From Pochonia chlamydosporia 170 (Eukaryota > Ascomycota > Sordariomycetes > Hypocreales > Clavicipitaceae): a stretch of 64,000 nucleotides of DNA. The notes beneath the pieces were generated by a model that was not told the origin of the DNA, made no database searches, and saw nothing but the letters and a program-made list of their open reading frames with translations. Every line of letters starts with the position of its first letter. Position 1 is the first letter of the stretch. This document shows, piece by piece, positions 22,146 through 34,044 of this stretch. The position numbers and the translations under genes were made by a program. Location of the stretch: assembly GCF_001653235.2 (NCBI RefSeq), contig NC_035791.1:1178001-1242000 (forward strand), written 5' to 3'.

Positions 22146-22713
22146 TTTGTTACAGTAATATCGATGATGATGGGTGTCGAGAGATGTATAAAAGTAAAGG
22201 TTCAAGTCAACGATGCTAATAACTGTAAGGGTGTTGCTATTTTGACCACGAATATCTTTGGCTCTGAGAAAAAGGCCTCATTATCAGCATCCACGATGTG
22301 TGTAACAAACGAAACGTCTCCAGGACCGAAGACGACTGCTCCGCGCGGGGTACCGCAAATGGGCACAGAAATGCTCGTGACAATAAAAGAAGAGGCTCGT
22401 ACATGTCCAGAGACTGGTCAAGACGCCAGAGGGCCGGGAGATGCATGCACTTAGCCACTACTCGTCATACCGCGGTGTCTCTGTGTAACCACCACATCAA
22501 ATCAAACGCTTAATTTGATTTCTGGCGGAAAGGCAGAGAGCCTCAATGGTGGACGCAAATCAATGCCCCCCCATCGCATTAGCTCACCAAGCTCGACTCT
22601 CTCTTAATCATAGGGGTAGGCAAAGCATCTAGGTACTGTACGCAGAATCGACAAGCGCAACGTAACCTAATGGTGGCTGCGATACATGCGATTCTGAACA
22701 CACGATCGACACC
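22146..22713. promoter_or_regulatory. Divergent promoter region between kinase-like copy B and the STAND receptor
   Basis: 568 bp with no gene. Two start codons face outward from it, so both promoters must be inside. No clear TATA box was seen. Confidence 0.45.
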
Positions 22714-25700
22714 ATGTCGGAAGACTTGAGCGTCTCACGGTCCCTCTCGCGCAACGCTGGCTCGGGCGCATCGGGGCCAAGCCCGAGCAGTGATAGCACG
22801 AGATCGACTGGGTCGTCGCTAGGTAGAAAGATTTCCAATCTCCTTCCTTTGAGTCGCAAGTCCACGGCCCAAGAGCCACCGCGAACCAAGAATGAATATG
22901 GTCTCAACACTGTGTACCAGCCGAATGAATCCATCCCCGTTATTGCGGACTTGGTGTTTGTGCATGGCTTGGGGGGTGGTTCCAGCACGACTTGGTGCAT
23001 CAAATCAAATCCGGAGAGTTTCTGGCCCAAAGAATGGCTTCCTAAGGATCCAGATTTTCACGGAGTCAGAGTTCACAGCTTTGGATACAATGCCAACTGG
23101 AAGAAACGGGTGAATAATCCTCTCGATATCCACGCCTTCGGGCAGTCTCTTGTCGAAGACCTTCTTAGCGACCCAAAAGTTAAAACGTCAGGCACATCAA
23201 TTGTACTTATAGGTCACAGCATGGGTGGCTTAGTGATAAAGAAGGCATGTATTTTGTCCAAATCTAACCCAGAGTTTGCCTCATTGGCCAAGCGGTTCCA
23301 TTCCTTCTACTTTTTGGGAACTCCGCACCGAGGCGCTGGAATGGCAAAGACGCTCAACAATCTTCTTCGACTCTCTGGAACGGGGCGTCGAGCCTATATA
23401 GCGGGCCTTGAGTCTCACTCAGAGATCATTCGTAGTCTGAATGATGGATTTCGAGTGAACTATGCCGGAATTCATTTGCATACTTTTTACGAATCTCAAC
23501 CAACGCCTCCTCTCGGTCTTATTGTGGACATGGAGTCGGCGACACTAGGTTTGTGTATGGTCATCCTGTATAAATACTTCGCTAATTGAGCTATAGGATA
23601 TGCCGAGGAACGTTCCCAACTTTTAAACGCAAATCACAAGAACCTCATCAAATTTGAGAACCCGGACGATTCCAATTACAGGTCCCTGAGGAACAGACTT
23701 GCGGCTACGATCCAACAGATTCGAGATCAATGTACGAAAATCAAGTTTTATCCACAAAGTCTAAGCCAAGGCGGCAATAGAGCACTTGAATCGCAGGCCG
23801 GTCGTGCAACTTGTCCGCCAGAACTTGGGACACAGTCACTCTCGTTGAATCAATCCGCAGTCCAACACGAGAAAATGGAAAGAATCTTCTCGTACTTGGC
23901 TGTAGATCACTCCCCTGACGAGACGTTGTTATCGTTGGATGACACGAGGCTCAAAGGGTCCTGTTCCTGGCTTCTTGCAAAACGTTCGTTCCAGGAATGG
24001 CTAAACTCTCCCTCATCTTGTCATTTCTATCTTAAAGGCGCCCCAGCGTCTGGCAAGTCAACAATGGCAAGTTTCATCGTCAAAAATCTTCAAGAAGAAT
24101 ACAATCCCGTGTGTTATTATTTCTTCAAAACGGGAGAACGGTTTACTCCAAACCTCAGCAGATTTTTGCGTTCCATGGCATATCAGATGTGCAGGGCCAA
24201 CCCAGCAATTCGAGACGCCCTGTTCGATCTTGCACAGAACGGCCCAGCAATAGACATCCGTAACCCAAAGTCTATTTGGCATAGTATATTTCTCAGTTGC
24301 ATATTCCAGAAAATGGCTGGACGATGGTATGTCCAGTATCACCCTTCAGGAATTTTGTTTCTAACTGCGAAGGCAGCTATTTCTGGGTTCTTGATGCTCT
24401 CGATGAAGCGGCTGAGAAAGGCCACGCAGACGATTACTTTCTACTGTTATCGAAGATCGACAAAAAGGTTCCTCTTAAGATCTTTTTTACTGGTCGGCCA
24501 ACATTCGAACTAGACAATCTCTTTTCGCACTTGCCGACCATCACGGAGCTTATGACCATTGATGATTCTATCGGCGACATTAGACTTTACGTAGACACTT
24601 GGTCAGCAAATCTCCCGGTTGCCGACGCTGGTCAACGCAAAATTCTTATTGACAACATTGTGGACATGTCTGGAGGCAGTTTTCTCTGGACGGTCCTGGT
24701 TGTAAAGAAGTTGCGGGAGGTCTTGACGGTTGAGGAGATACACGAAGTCCTGAGAGAGATACCACAGAAGATGAACGAATTATACCAGCACAACATTAAA
24801 AGTATGGAGACGTCCAGATCGAAGGCAACTGTCAAGCATATCATCGTGTGGGCTATTTGCGCCATACAGCCTCTAACGGTGGATCAAATGAAGGATGCTA
24901 TCAAACTAAGTCAGGGTATTACGTTGGCTCGCAATCTCCGGATCAGCCTCCCGTATCTTTGCGGCCAGTTCCTAGACGTCGACAAGCAGTCTCGCATTCG
25001 CGTAGTTCACGAAACTGCGAGGGCATTCCTAACTAATCCAAGTCTTGATTCCGAGTTCCGCATTGATTTCGCCGAAGGACACGAAATCATTGCAACCGCT
25101 TGTTTGAATTATCTTTTGGGGGAAGAGCTAAAATACTCCAAGTGGAGAAGGAGCTCTACCACAAGTGAAACAGATAGGAGTTCAATGACTGACTATGTAT
25201 GCCTTCGTTGGAGCGAGCATATCTTTAGAAGTTCATCTTCTTCGGACCATCTCTTTGATCTGTTGGTGCGGTTCTTCCAGACGAACGTGTTGTCCTGGAT
25301 TGAAAGAGTCGCCCATCTAGGAGATTTGGACTGCTTGAATCGGACTACGAAGCATTTGTCGAGTTTTCTGGGGCGCAGGGCCAAGTATGTCCCAATGCTT
25401 CCGGGAGACTTAAAAGCATGGGCTGTCGATTTACCAAGGATTGCGGCGCAGTTTGGTGACAATCTGATCAAAGATCCCGAGGCTATTCATAGCCTCATAC
25501 CCCCCTTTTGTCCCCGCGATTCGGCGATATACCGAAATTTTGGTTATGCTGAGGACGGAATTAAGCTGGTAGGGGGTTGGAACTCAGGTTGGGATGACAG
25601 GATATGCTCCATCTCCTATCATGAAACCTACACCAGGGATGTCTCTACTAGGGATGACCGTTTTGCGGTTGGCCTGGCAGATGGTTTGATCAAGCTATAC

Positions 25701-27863
25701 CGAACCTCCACATGCGAGGAGTATTTGGCTTTGGATCATACGGAATCGTTGTCAGTCCTAGAATTCGGGTTTACAGCAAAGTTTGTGGTCTCAGCTGGGT
25801 TGCGGCATGTTAAGCTCTGGGAGGTGGCGACAGGCAGGCAGGTTCTCAACGTTGAAGCCGATTCGCAGACACTAGCCGTCGCGTTTGATGAGTCTGACAC
25901 ATTGTTATTCGTGGCCTCAAGGGACAGATGGCTTTCCGTATACCAAATCTCAAATGGTCTTCAACTCCAAAGGCTGCAATGGCGGGATCAATTCCTAGAG
26001 GCAAAAGATTCTAGCTTTCCTCTCACCCCGACCGGCGTCAAGATATCGGTGGAGCTGCAGGTAATAGCTGTTACATATCGCAGCAAACCTGTCCAACTCT
26101 GGTCGCTGGATGACCATCGACCCATTGGGGCTTGTATTAGACCCTCAACTCATAAGCACACTAGTGCTGGGCATCTTGTTCACTGTACTGCTTTCAACCC
26201 TAATACAGCAAATCCGGGCCTTGTTGTGGCTTACTGGGACGAACTCCTCGCTGTTTATGATATCAAGACATGCAAGACCCTGGCATCCACGTCAGTTGGA
26301 CTGGACAAAGTCGCCATTTCCCCGAACGGAAAAACTCTTGCGGGCAGCGATGGCGCAGGGGCCGTCAAGATCCTCGATTTTGAGACTCTCCAATTTCTTT
26401 ACAAAGTTCAGGTACAAGGTGACCCAGTAACTTCACTCGTTTTCACAAGTGATAGCTTGAGGATAATTGACACTCGAAGCACGAACGCGAACGTCTGGGA
26501 GCCCTTGGCTCTCGTCGGGCAGGATTCCGATTCTCAGTCTAGCGAGCCTAGTGAGTCTGTACATCACGTAGTGGATGAAACAGGCGTAGCAACAGTGGAC
26601 AACTCAGCGGCTATTACATCTCTTCACTATTGTGAAGAAAGTGGCATTGCATTTTGTGGTCGGACTGATGGGCGGGTTGATACATGTAATCTGGACGACC
26701 CTCAAAAGACTATGCGCAATTTGTATAGGCACAGAGGGGGATTCACGAGTATTACCTGTATCGGCTTGGCACACAATGCGAGAGTCACGGTCAGTGCCGA
26801 CACATCGGGAACGTTCAGGATCATGCAAATTACCACCGGGGCACGGCGAGAATGGAGCGCTAAGTTAGTCGTTGAGGGCCGTCTAGAGCAGGGGCAAAGC
26901 ATCGCCCAGGTTCTCGTTCACCCTGATGGCTTGTACGTGCTTGTGTCTTCCTCTGGGTCGGACTCAGTATGGTCTGTAGCAACAAAGAAACGGGTGGCTA
27001 TTATCACAAATCGCAGACGGACGACATGGAAATGGTTTATCCGTCCTTCAACCCCGTCACAGCTGCTTCTTTTTGAAGACAAAGGCTTGAAACTCTTCAA
27101 CTGGGCCGATCTCTCCGAATTGGCTACTGCAGAGGCTTCTCCTCCACTGGCTCACATTGAATGCGATGAAGTGGGACACGCGGCTTACACGGATGCCGAT
27201 GCCATTTCCATATCCAGTGATGGCGAAGATCTGGTCTTCATGCAAAAGATGACTTTGAAACAGCAGGCTGTTCAGGTGATGCCATCAAACTCTTCTGCGG
27301 TGACGAAGATTCACGTCTTTGACTTGTCTTCTCTCGTGTTTCATCCTATCCCATCTGTTGATTCACACACCCACTTCGATAAATCGAACCTGCTGCAGCA
27401 CTCATTCAGCACTTTGGGTCCGGGTTCCGTTTTACAGACAAACAAATCTCCACAATTGAAAAATGCACTGCCCACACCTCCTTCAAATTCGGGCCAACTT
27501 GTCACCCCAGCGTTGAAAACGCGTGGCAGCAGAGGACGTCGACCTTCGGTTAGAAACGTGGCCGATGTCCCTGATGTGGAGACTATCATCGGAACCGTTA
27601 AAAGGTTCAACTCCTGGTTCTTAGTGTTCATCTCACGGGAAGGCTGGGTGTGCTCGGTGGATCTTGACAGCGCAGGACGAAATATGCTTGAGACATTCCA
27701 AAAGCATTTTTTGATCCCTTCTATTTGGCGGACCGCGAATCCACATCTCATTAGTAAGATACGTCGCGGTCAGGATATCATTTTTGTACACCAAGATGGT
27801 GTTATCGTGGTTAACAATGGGCTGGATAACGGCCAGCATGTGCCTTTTACTTTGGTTACTTAA
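22714..27863 (+). CDS. NLR-type STAND receptor: alpha/beta-hydrolase, P-loop NTPase, WD40-like propeller
   Basis: Three exons, 22714-23548, 23597-24326 and 24377-27863, giving 1,683 residues. A Ser-rich start (1-60) is followed by an alpha/beta-hydrolase domain (about 75-270) with VFVHGLGGGS, the nucleophile elbow IGHSMGG (Ser169) and FLGTPHRGAGM, as in SesB-type domains that head many fungal NLRs. The NTPase has Walker A GAPASGKST (426-434) and Walker B FWVLDALDE (524-532). The second intron splits just before this Walker B, and using the GGCAG acceptor makes it read correctly. A helical linker follows, then a WD40-like propeller (about 920-1400) with units such as GLADGLIKLYR and GLRHVKLWEVATG, and a Ser/Pro-rich tail. 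Known: such proteins act in non-self recognition and programmed cell death. Here the repeats are degenerate rather than near-identical, so they are not of the fast-evolving class. The elicitor is unknown. Confidence 0.88.
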
Positions 27864-28573
27864 TTTTGTTCAACTTTTGTGGTGTAGCCTGGGTAATCAA
27901 CATAGGCAGCTTGACGTTGTCGAAGGTTATTTTGTTGCCAGTCTGGCTCCACCATCATACCAAATACGATTTCTTATCTAAATTTATGTTTCTTGCGGCC
28001 GTCTTGTGAGGCCCCTACTACGAGAGTATGCCTGTTGCTTTTCGTAATGGAGGCCAGAGTTGTTGATTTATTTGGTGAGCTGCTGACAAATACGTAGCAA
28101 AACGCATCATCTATAGCTGCCAAGTAGCTGGCCAATTCGAGCTTCAATGAACGGGCGGCCCTGTTCCTATGAGGTTGCCTAGACCGAGCTTGACGTATTG
28201 TGAGGCAGTTGTGGAACAAACACGGAGACTCGGCACGCTCCGCTAGTCAGCTTCCCGACTAGGAAACACAGGCAGCAAATGAGGAAGAGATCAGCCCTCT
28301 TTTGAGCGGGGGTATGTCTCGTAACCTGAGCCCAAGCAAACCTAAATCGTGCCCTTCTGTATGATTTGCTGCAAGACTTCGATATATATGACTCGCCCCT
28401 GAGGGAATTACGTTTAGTCGGCACGAGATACATATTGGTGCCGTCCTTCCGAGGCTATTGAATGACTTACCTACTTCAGTGCCCTGTCAGATAGACTTCT
28501 CATCTTTGGCAGAAGCAAACAAGCGGCAACACTTACCCTCAACCATTCAACAGAGCTCGATCAGGTAGACATC
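27864..28573. other. Intergenic region after the STAND receptor
   Basis: No supportable gene. It contains the receptor's 3' end and the promoter of the protease gene. A minus-strand frame (28179-28433) is Cys/Arg-rich with no motif. Confidence 0.4.
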
Positions 28574-30168
28574 ATGGAAAACCAGTCCTCAATCTCTTAT
28601 AGACTTGCAAAGGATCAAGGTGCGAACGATCCTGATGGGCAGGGGAACTGGAAAGACGGCAACTCCAATGGCGTGAGCACACGTCGTACACTGGAGCCTC
28701 TACCTTTTGAGGTTGTCTCCAGCTTCCCGAAAACTCTGCTAGAGAAATCTCAGAACAGGTAAGCTGAATCTCAAGAAGTGCTCATCTGACGGGTTGACTT
28801 TGGAAGTATCGATCTCCACACATTCTATGCTAAGCTCGACAAATTCGCAGACTAGCGGTCAATGCATTATCGTCAGCCGACCCTAGTGAAGTCATCAAAA
28901 TCGTGTCCTCCCGAGTGGACAATCCGCAGGTTTTCAACACCAAAATCCCCTTGGAAGGCGCTCCCATCACCAACCAGCGAGCCACTGGTCGATGCTGGCT
29001 CTTTGCAGCCACCAACGTCTTCCGGGTACCAATCATGAAGAAGAGGAAGCTGGAATCCCTGGAGCTTTCTCAGAAATATCTATTCTACTACGACAAACTA
29101 GAAAAGTCCAACTTCTTCCTTGAGCAAATTATTGACACTGCTGAGGAAGATGTGGACAGCCGCATAGTGCAGCGGCTTCTGGAGGGCATTGTCGCCGACG
29201 GTGGTCAATGGGACATGGTGTATAATCTAGTCAAGAAATATGGGCTTGTTCCCCAGGCAATTTACCCAGAAACTTGGAGCGCTCAGAACTCTCGATTTCT
29301 GAAAGCTATTCTGGGGACCAAGTTGCGAGAGTTTGCGTTAAAGCTGCGCAACTTGTCGCGGGCCGACGGAACAACGGCCGAGGCAGATCTCATACACAGC
29401 AAAGCCGAAATGATGCAAGAGATCCAGAAGATTTTGACACTTTTACTTGGGGCTCCGCCGCATCCCATGCAAGAATTTACCTGGGAGTATACGGATAAAG
29501 ATGGCAAGACACAGGAGGTGCGAACAACGCCTATGAGCTTCGCTGAGGAGACTTGCTACTCGGATCTCGACTGCAATATCAACAACATGGCATCACTGGT
29601 GCATGATCCACGTCACGATCCTTTACGCCTCCTCACTGTGTCACGTTTGGGTAACGTTATTGGCGGTCGAGATACTACGTACGTTAATGTCGATATGGAC
29701 ACCCTCAAGACGGCTTGTGTGGCAATGATACAGGCAGGTCAACCTATCTTTTTTGGCTGCGACTTTGGCAAGTTTCGAGATAAAGCAACTGGTATTTTGG
29801 ACATGGGCAATTTTGACTACGAGTCCGGCTTCGGCACTGATATGCTCGGTATGTCCAAGGAAGAGCGACTGGTCATGGGGGAGTCGCGTCTTACGCATGC
29901 CATGATCCTCACAGCTGTGCATCTGTGCGAGTCAACTGGGAAGCCGATTCGGTGGAAGATACAGAATAGTCACGGGCCAGACTCAGGAAGCAAGGGATGT
30001 TACGTCATGACAGATGCTTGGATGGATGAGTTTGTTTATCAGGTTGTCATTGACCTCAGGTTTGTGGATGAGAAGGTTAGGGATGTGATGAAGCAAGATC
30101 CTATTGTGCTACCTCTGTGGGATCCTATAGGCGCACTTGCTCAACTACAAGAGTCGACTATCTTATAG
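28574..30168 (+). CDS. Bleomycin hydrolase-type cysteine aminopeptidase (peptidase C1-like)
   Basis: Two exons, 28574-28758 and 28851-30168, joined by a 92-bp phase-2 intron (GTAAGC...CGCAG), giving 500 residues, the usual family size. The catalytic Cys110 lies in QRATGRCWLFAA and the His411 in LTHAMILTAV. The third residue, Asn434, lies in KIQNSHG. The standard motif is NSWG, so the Trp that packs over the catalytic Asn in papain-like enzymes is replaced by His (codon at 29971). The C-terminus keeps VLPLWDPIGALA, the conserved arm that reaches the active site and sets aminopeptidase activity. Known: Blh1/Lap3 homologues are cytosolic hexamers that hydrolyse homocysteine thiolactone, bleomycin and peptides. 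Spacing and length are otherwise normal, so the protein is probably folded. The effect of the Trp to His change is unknown. Confidence 0.9.
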
Positions 30169-30560
30169 TTTATCCGACATTGTCATCTTGCGGCAGCGTC
30201 CGTATGTTAAAGGTTTTTAGTTATTCCGGAGACATTATGACTGCGCTGAGTATTCGCACGGAATTCCTGTCATGGATGTGGGCACAAGGTCCTTTCCTTG
30301 TGTAACAGCTGTGAGTAAGGCAGTTTCATTGTCCTACCTGTCTGCTGCTGGCTGGAGACAGAAAATAGCACTAAGAAAGACATTGCTGTATCCTCTATCC
30401 CAGACAGTGTCTGGCTGAACGTTATGGCCGCACCCGTCGCAGACCACGCTCACACTTATCCCTACTATATAGAAGCAGGCTAGCTGAATCTTTGACCTAA
30501 AGATGACAGTCAACTCAATAGCGTCACCTTTTATACTGGTACCTCTACATCTCATTCAAA

Positions 30561-30776
30561 ATGAAATACTTTCTTGTTTTTGCGGCCACTTTCGCTTTAG
30601 GACAAGCTTGTGTTGAAGGGGGAGCAGTGTGTACGCATTTCACCCTCAGGTGCTATGCGGGCATCTTTTACTGTTTGCCATCTGGAGACTGGTTTAGGCA
30701 ATCAGCTTTAAATGGCCCATGGAGAATTCTGCAGCTGGCATGCACCTCATTTGCGACTGCGATAACGGCACCGTAA
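30561..30776 (+). CDS. Candidate small secreted cysteine-containing protein
   Basis: A 71-residue frame opening MKYFLVFAATFALGQA, a textbook signal peptide with cleavage expected before CVEGGAV. The mature part has Cys at CVEGGAVC, RCY, FYC and LAC, five in all, in a pattern like small secreted proteins of plant- or insect-associated fungi. The 3' end is doubtful. A shifted frame just downstream reads ICDCDNGTVNI followed by a stop, more like a Cys-rich terminus, but no canonical splice join leads into it. A TTTTATA sequence sits about 30 bp before the ATG. Function unknown. Confidence 0.4.
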   Translation: MKYFLVFAATFALGQACVEGGAVCTHFTLRCYAGIFYCLPSGDWFRQSALNGPWRILQLACTSFATAITAP

Positions 30777-32015
30777 ATATATGACTTTTGGCTTAACGCC
30801 ATGTTACTACGAGCAATATGCTGGCGTGTTGGCAATCTAGTCATGCCAATATAAGGAATCAGATTACCTTGCCAATCCACAAGGAGGCATAGATAATTAC
30901 CGTAAGTAACATGATCTGTCGTGGTTGTCCGACCTTTTCTGCCAGAAAGATGTTAACAAGCATGGAATAATAGTGACATTAGTTTCCCGAAAACCAAGGG
31001 GGATGACCAGCCGATATCTAGGAGCGGGTTAATAGCCTCCACATCTGCCAATTTGCCGGAGCCACCATGGCCCCCCTGGGTTATCGTTCTGGTCCATAGC
31101 TAGCCTACAGTTTAATTATCGCCATAATAGATGGAAGCTGTTACACTGCTCAAGTTGACTAGAGTGCTGCCCATTGAGAACGACTTTGATGTGATGTGGT
31201 GTACGAGCTGAGATGGTCAGCCAACTGTGCAATTGACAATTGCGTTGGTGCCCAGTCACTGCCAACCTGACTAATCTCGTATCTATCCCCTTAGTCTGCA
31301 GGTCAGGCACTATTTCTAGTATTGTTTCTGCAGAGAATCCCAAATATCACCCGTAACATGGAACGGACAAAGTCAACCACCTCGGTCAAGGACGACCGCA
31401 GAATGAGACGTCCTCACCCAGAGGCGATGTCAACGCAAAGAACTAAAACTACATCTTTGAATCTACGGGGAGTTTTCTCTTGCGAGGCCGAATGACCTTG
31501 TGGTTATTTTCCTTTGACAGGGGAATGTGATCCTCCATTGGGAGGACTTGGCATATTCTGAAAGAACATGATACGTGCAAGAGTTCCATGACCAGCCACA
31601 ACGCGATATCCCTCTTGAAGAACAAAAGACACTACTAGCTGGGAGACGCTGTTTTGAACATATGTGCTTTGTAGAAACATACTGACCCAAAACAGCGAGA
31701 AGAGGCTGTAAATGCCAAGCACAAACCACCAACAAATTCACATGCGCTGTGAACAAATGCACTCTATATGTTGTCTTTGTATATTAAGAAGTCTGAAAGT
31801 GAGTAGTCGGCATGCAGTCCAAATTACCAAACAGACCTTTTCATAATGGCCATGTGCCGGTGGTACCCAAATGGCAAAACATTACAACAGCAGTTTATGC
31901 TCCATGGACTCAACCCATTCCATACATCATTCCACCTAACCCCGATTGTCCGATATTCCTTGCGCAGCGTCATATCGCAGTATCTCGCCAAATCGGAAGT
32001 AAGAACGACAGTCTC
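30777..32015. other. Gene-free stretch
   Basis: About 1.2 kb. Frames are short and without motifs. I see no repeat pairs or RNA genes. Confidence 0.4.
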
Positions 32016-32552
32016 TCACTCTGAGGAGTAGGGGGCAATAGCACTAATGAATGCACCCATAATTTGAACCTTGACGGCAACCGCCCCGGCCTGTAGGGGG
32101 AAAGGCTCAGCTGCCTTTATCGCATCCAGATAGTCACTGGACGTCTTGTTGAGAGATTGAAGCTGATTCAGTACCAAGGCCATTCCACCGGGAATTGAGG
32201 TCCAAGCGGGTGCTTGGGATCCTAGAGTCCCCAGCGTCGAAAGGATCGTGGGAATTATGGCCTGCAGTTCGGCAATTACCGTAGTACCACCTGCTGCGTC
32301 AAAGGAACGACCACTCTTGACATTGACGGTCGCAGTGTTTGTCATGCTGGCCAGGGTGGTCATGCTGCTGGCGATAGTAACAGCCCCCGTCAGGCCACTT
32401 GCAGGGAAGCCATTGACGTCCTTGTTAAGAGATGTCCACTGCGGCCCGAGTTCTTGGGTGATGTCGTGGTGCACCTGGTTGATATCGCGAGGAATGACGG
32501 ATGCAGAAGTAACGGGTAAGACCAGAAGGAGGAGCTTCGTGAGAGAAATCAT
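32016..32552 (-). CDS. Hydrophobic surface binding protein A (HsbA) family, copy 1
   Basis: An intronless 178-residue frame. The start taken is MISLTKLLLLVLPVTSASV, which gives a clean signal peptide; an upstream in-frame Met is rejected because its leader is not hydrophobic. The mature part is alpha-helical and Ala/Ser/Thr-rich without cysteine. It holds the HsbA pattern: the block with NKDVNGFPASGLTGAVTIA, a TVNV segment and the helix TVIAELQAIIPTILSTLGTL. Known: the founding member, Aspergillus HsbA, is secreted, adsorbs to hydrophobic surfaces and recruits cutinase-type enzymes. Related cell-wall proteins also occur in pathogens. It faces the paralog at 34045 across a 1.5-kb divergent region. 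It is cysteine-free, which distinguishes it from hydrophobins. Confidence 0.82.
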   Translation of the reverse strand: MISLTKLLLLVLPVTSASVIPRDINQVHHDITQELGPQWTSLNKDVNGFPASGLTGAVTIASSMTTLASMTNTATVNVKSGRSFDAAGGTTVIAELQAIIPTILSTLGTLGSQAPAWTSIPGGMALVLNQLQSLNKTSSDYLDAIKAAEPFPLQAGAVAVKVQIMGAFISAIAPYSSE

Positions 32553-34044
32553 GTTTGGTATTTGATAAAGATGACTGGCAATAGGGGGGAGGTATGTGCC
32601 GTGCATGTAAGTTCAATGATCAACAAAACTGAAATTGTCATCTAGCTTCGACCAGAAAAAGAGAGAGTCTAAAGCTCATTATATAGCCAGCCGTTGATAA
32701 CTCCGGGTGATAATTCGGCAAGTCTGATAGCTACCGGCAATGACAAGGGTCGCATATTAACAGGGTTGTGCTTTGCGGCACTTGGTGGGTATCAACGGCT
32801 AGAGGGATTCGATACGTTGCTCAAGCTTAGTATGATCGGTGACAACCCTTGTGTGCGTGCCCAAGGCAACTTCAATGGATGTGATCTCTGTGGGTAGTTA
32901 CAAATTTCAGTACCCGGGGAGAAACCTACGAATAGGTTGTAAGACATATGTTCTATTGGCTGGCTGATCTTTCCCTCTTGGTTTGCGGTCTTGAATATCT
33001 TGAATGTAAGGAGTACAAGTGGCATACCTGGGTTATGTCGTGACTCCGTGACGAGGTTGCAGATTGCGCTCTTCTAGCTCCAGATACTGCACCCTCATTG
33101 TGTTTATGGGAAAAGCAAAGTTATTCCCTGTTAACCATCGTTACCTAAGATTGAGCCCAGACCCAGGGTGGCACATTTAAGACATGACCAACGAAATGCG
33201 TGCAACAGGTGTGATGGCATGTCTCAGTGCAGACACCACGGCTAGAAGTTTCCGCGTTATTGCCAACGCTCAGAACGAGTCGCCTCTGTGATACCTAGCT
33301 CTAGTTGACTCATAATGTGATTGGCAGCGTGATGGGTTACGAGATAATTGCTTCTCAATCAAATGCTGATGTGAAACAGTTTCGGAATATAGGGCGGTAA
33401 ATATGACAAGTAGCATCGGCTAAACGCAGTAAGCGATGACAAAGCTTCTCAGCGACCGCGAGGATGATTCCATACATGAGATACTCGAGATGGTGAATTA
33501 AGTGATGCGGCTGTGTGCTAATTGAGAATCTGCAAACATGAGATCATGAATCACCAGCACACGATTGGCTCCCTCGTATCATATTCTCGGGGTCTGGGAC
33601 CTCATCGCATATTGACGGCGCGGTGGCCATTTGATACCTATTGTGCTTTGGCCCTCCTTGACTTTTGCTAATAAACACCAGTCCCCGGAATACTGACTAA
33701 TATAAGACAAAATGACTAGGGTCCTCGGCCGGAGCCGTCTTCACGGCCGGCGACTTCAATTCATGCCTGCCAGTGACAAGTCACAATGTTTCAAGCAGAC
33801 TCAGCTGATGGAAAGGCAGTCCGTAACAGAACCAGATGTGGGAACTGATAGATAGACACGGTAGAATCCAAAACAGCGCCAAGTTTGCGAGGCAGGAATA
33901 CAAGGACGAGGTGTACCTCTTTGTGGTCTAAGCTGAACTCGCTACCTATTATTCCGTCAAGGTGCTACAACGCACTCTTCTTGTTTTTATATTCTGCTCA
34001 AGAGCCCCCCCAACACCGTCTATCCGCTTACAAACTCACGCAAA
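32553..34044. promoter_or_regulatory. Divergent region between the two HsbA-family genes
   Basis: 1.5 kb with no convincing frame. It must contain both promoters. The mirror arrangement suggests shared control, but I found no repeated regulatory motif by eye. Confidence 0.4.
32679..32686 (-). promoter_or_regulatory. Probable TATA box of HsbA copy 1
   Basis: CTATATAA on the minus strand, 127 bases upstream of the start codon, in the position expected for a strongly regulated fungal gene. Confidence 0.5.
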
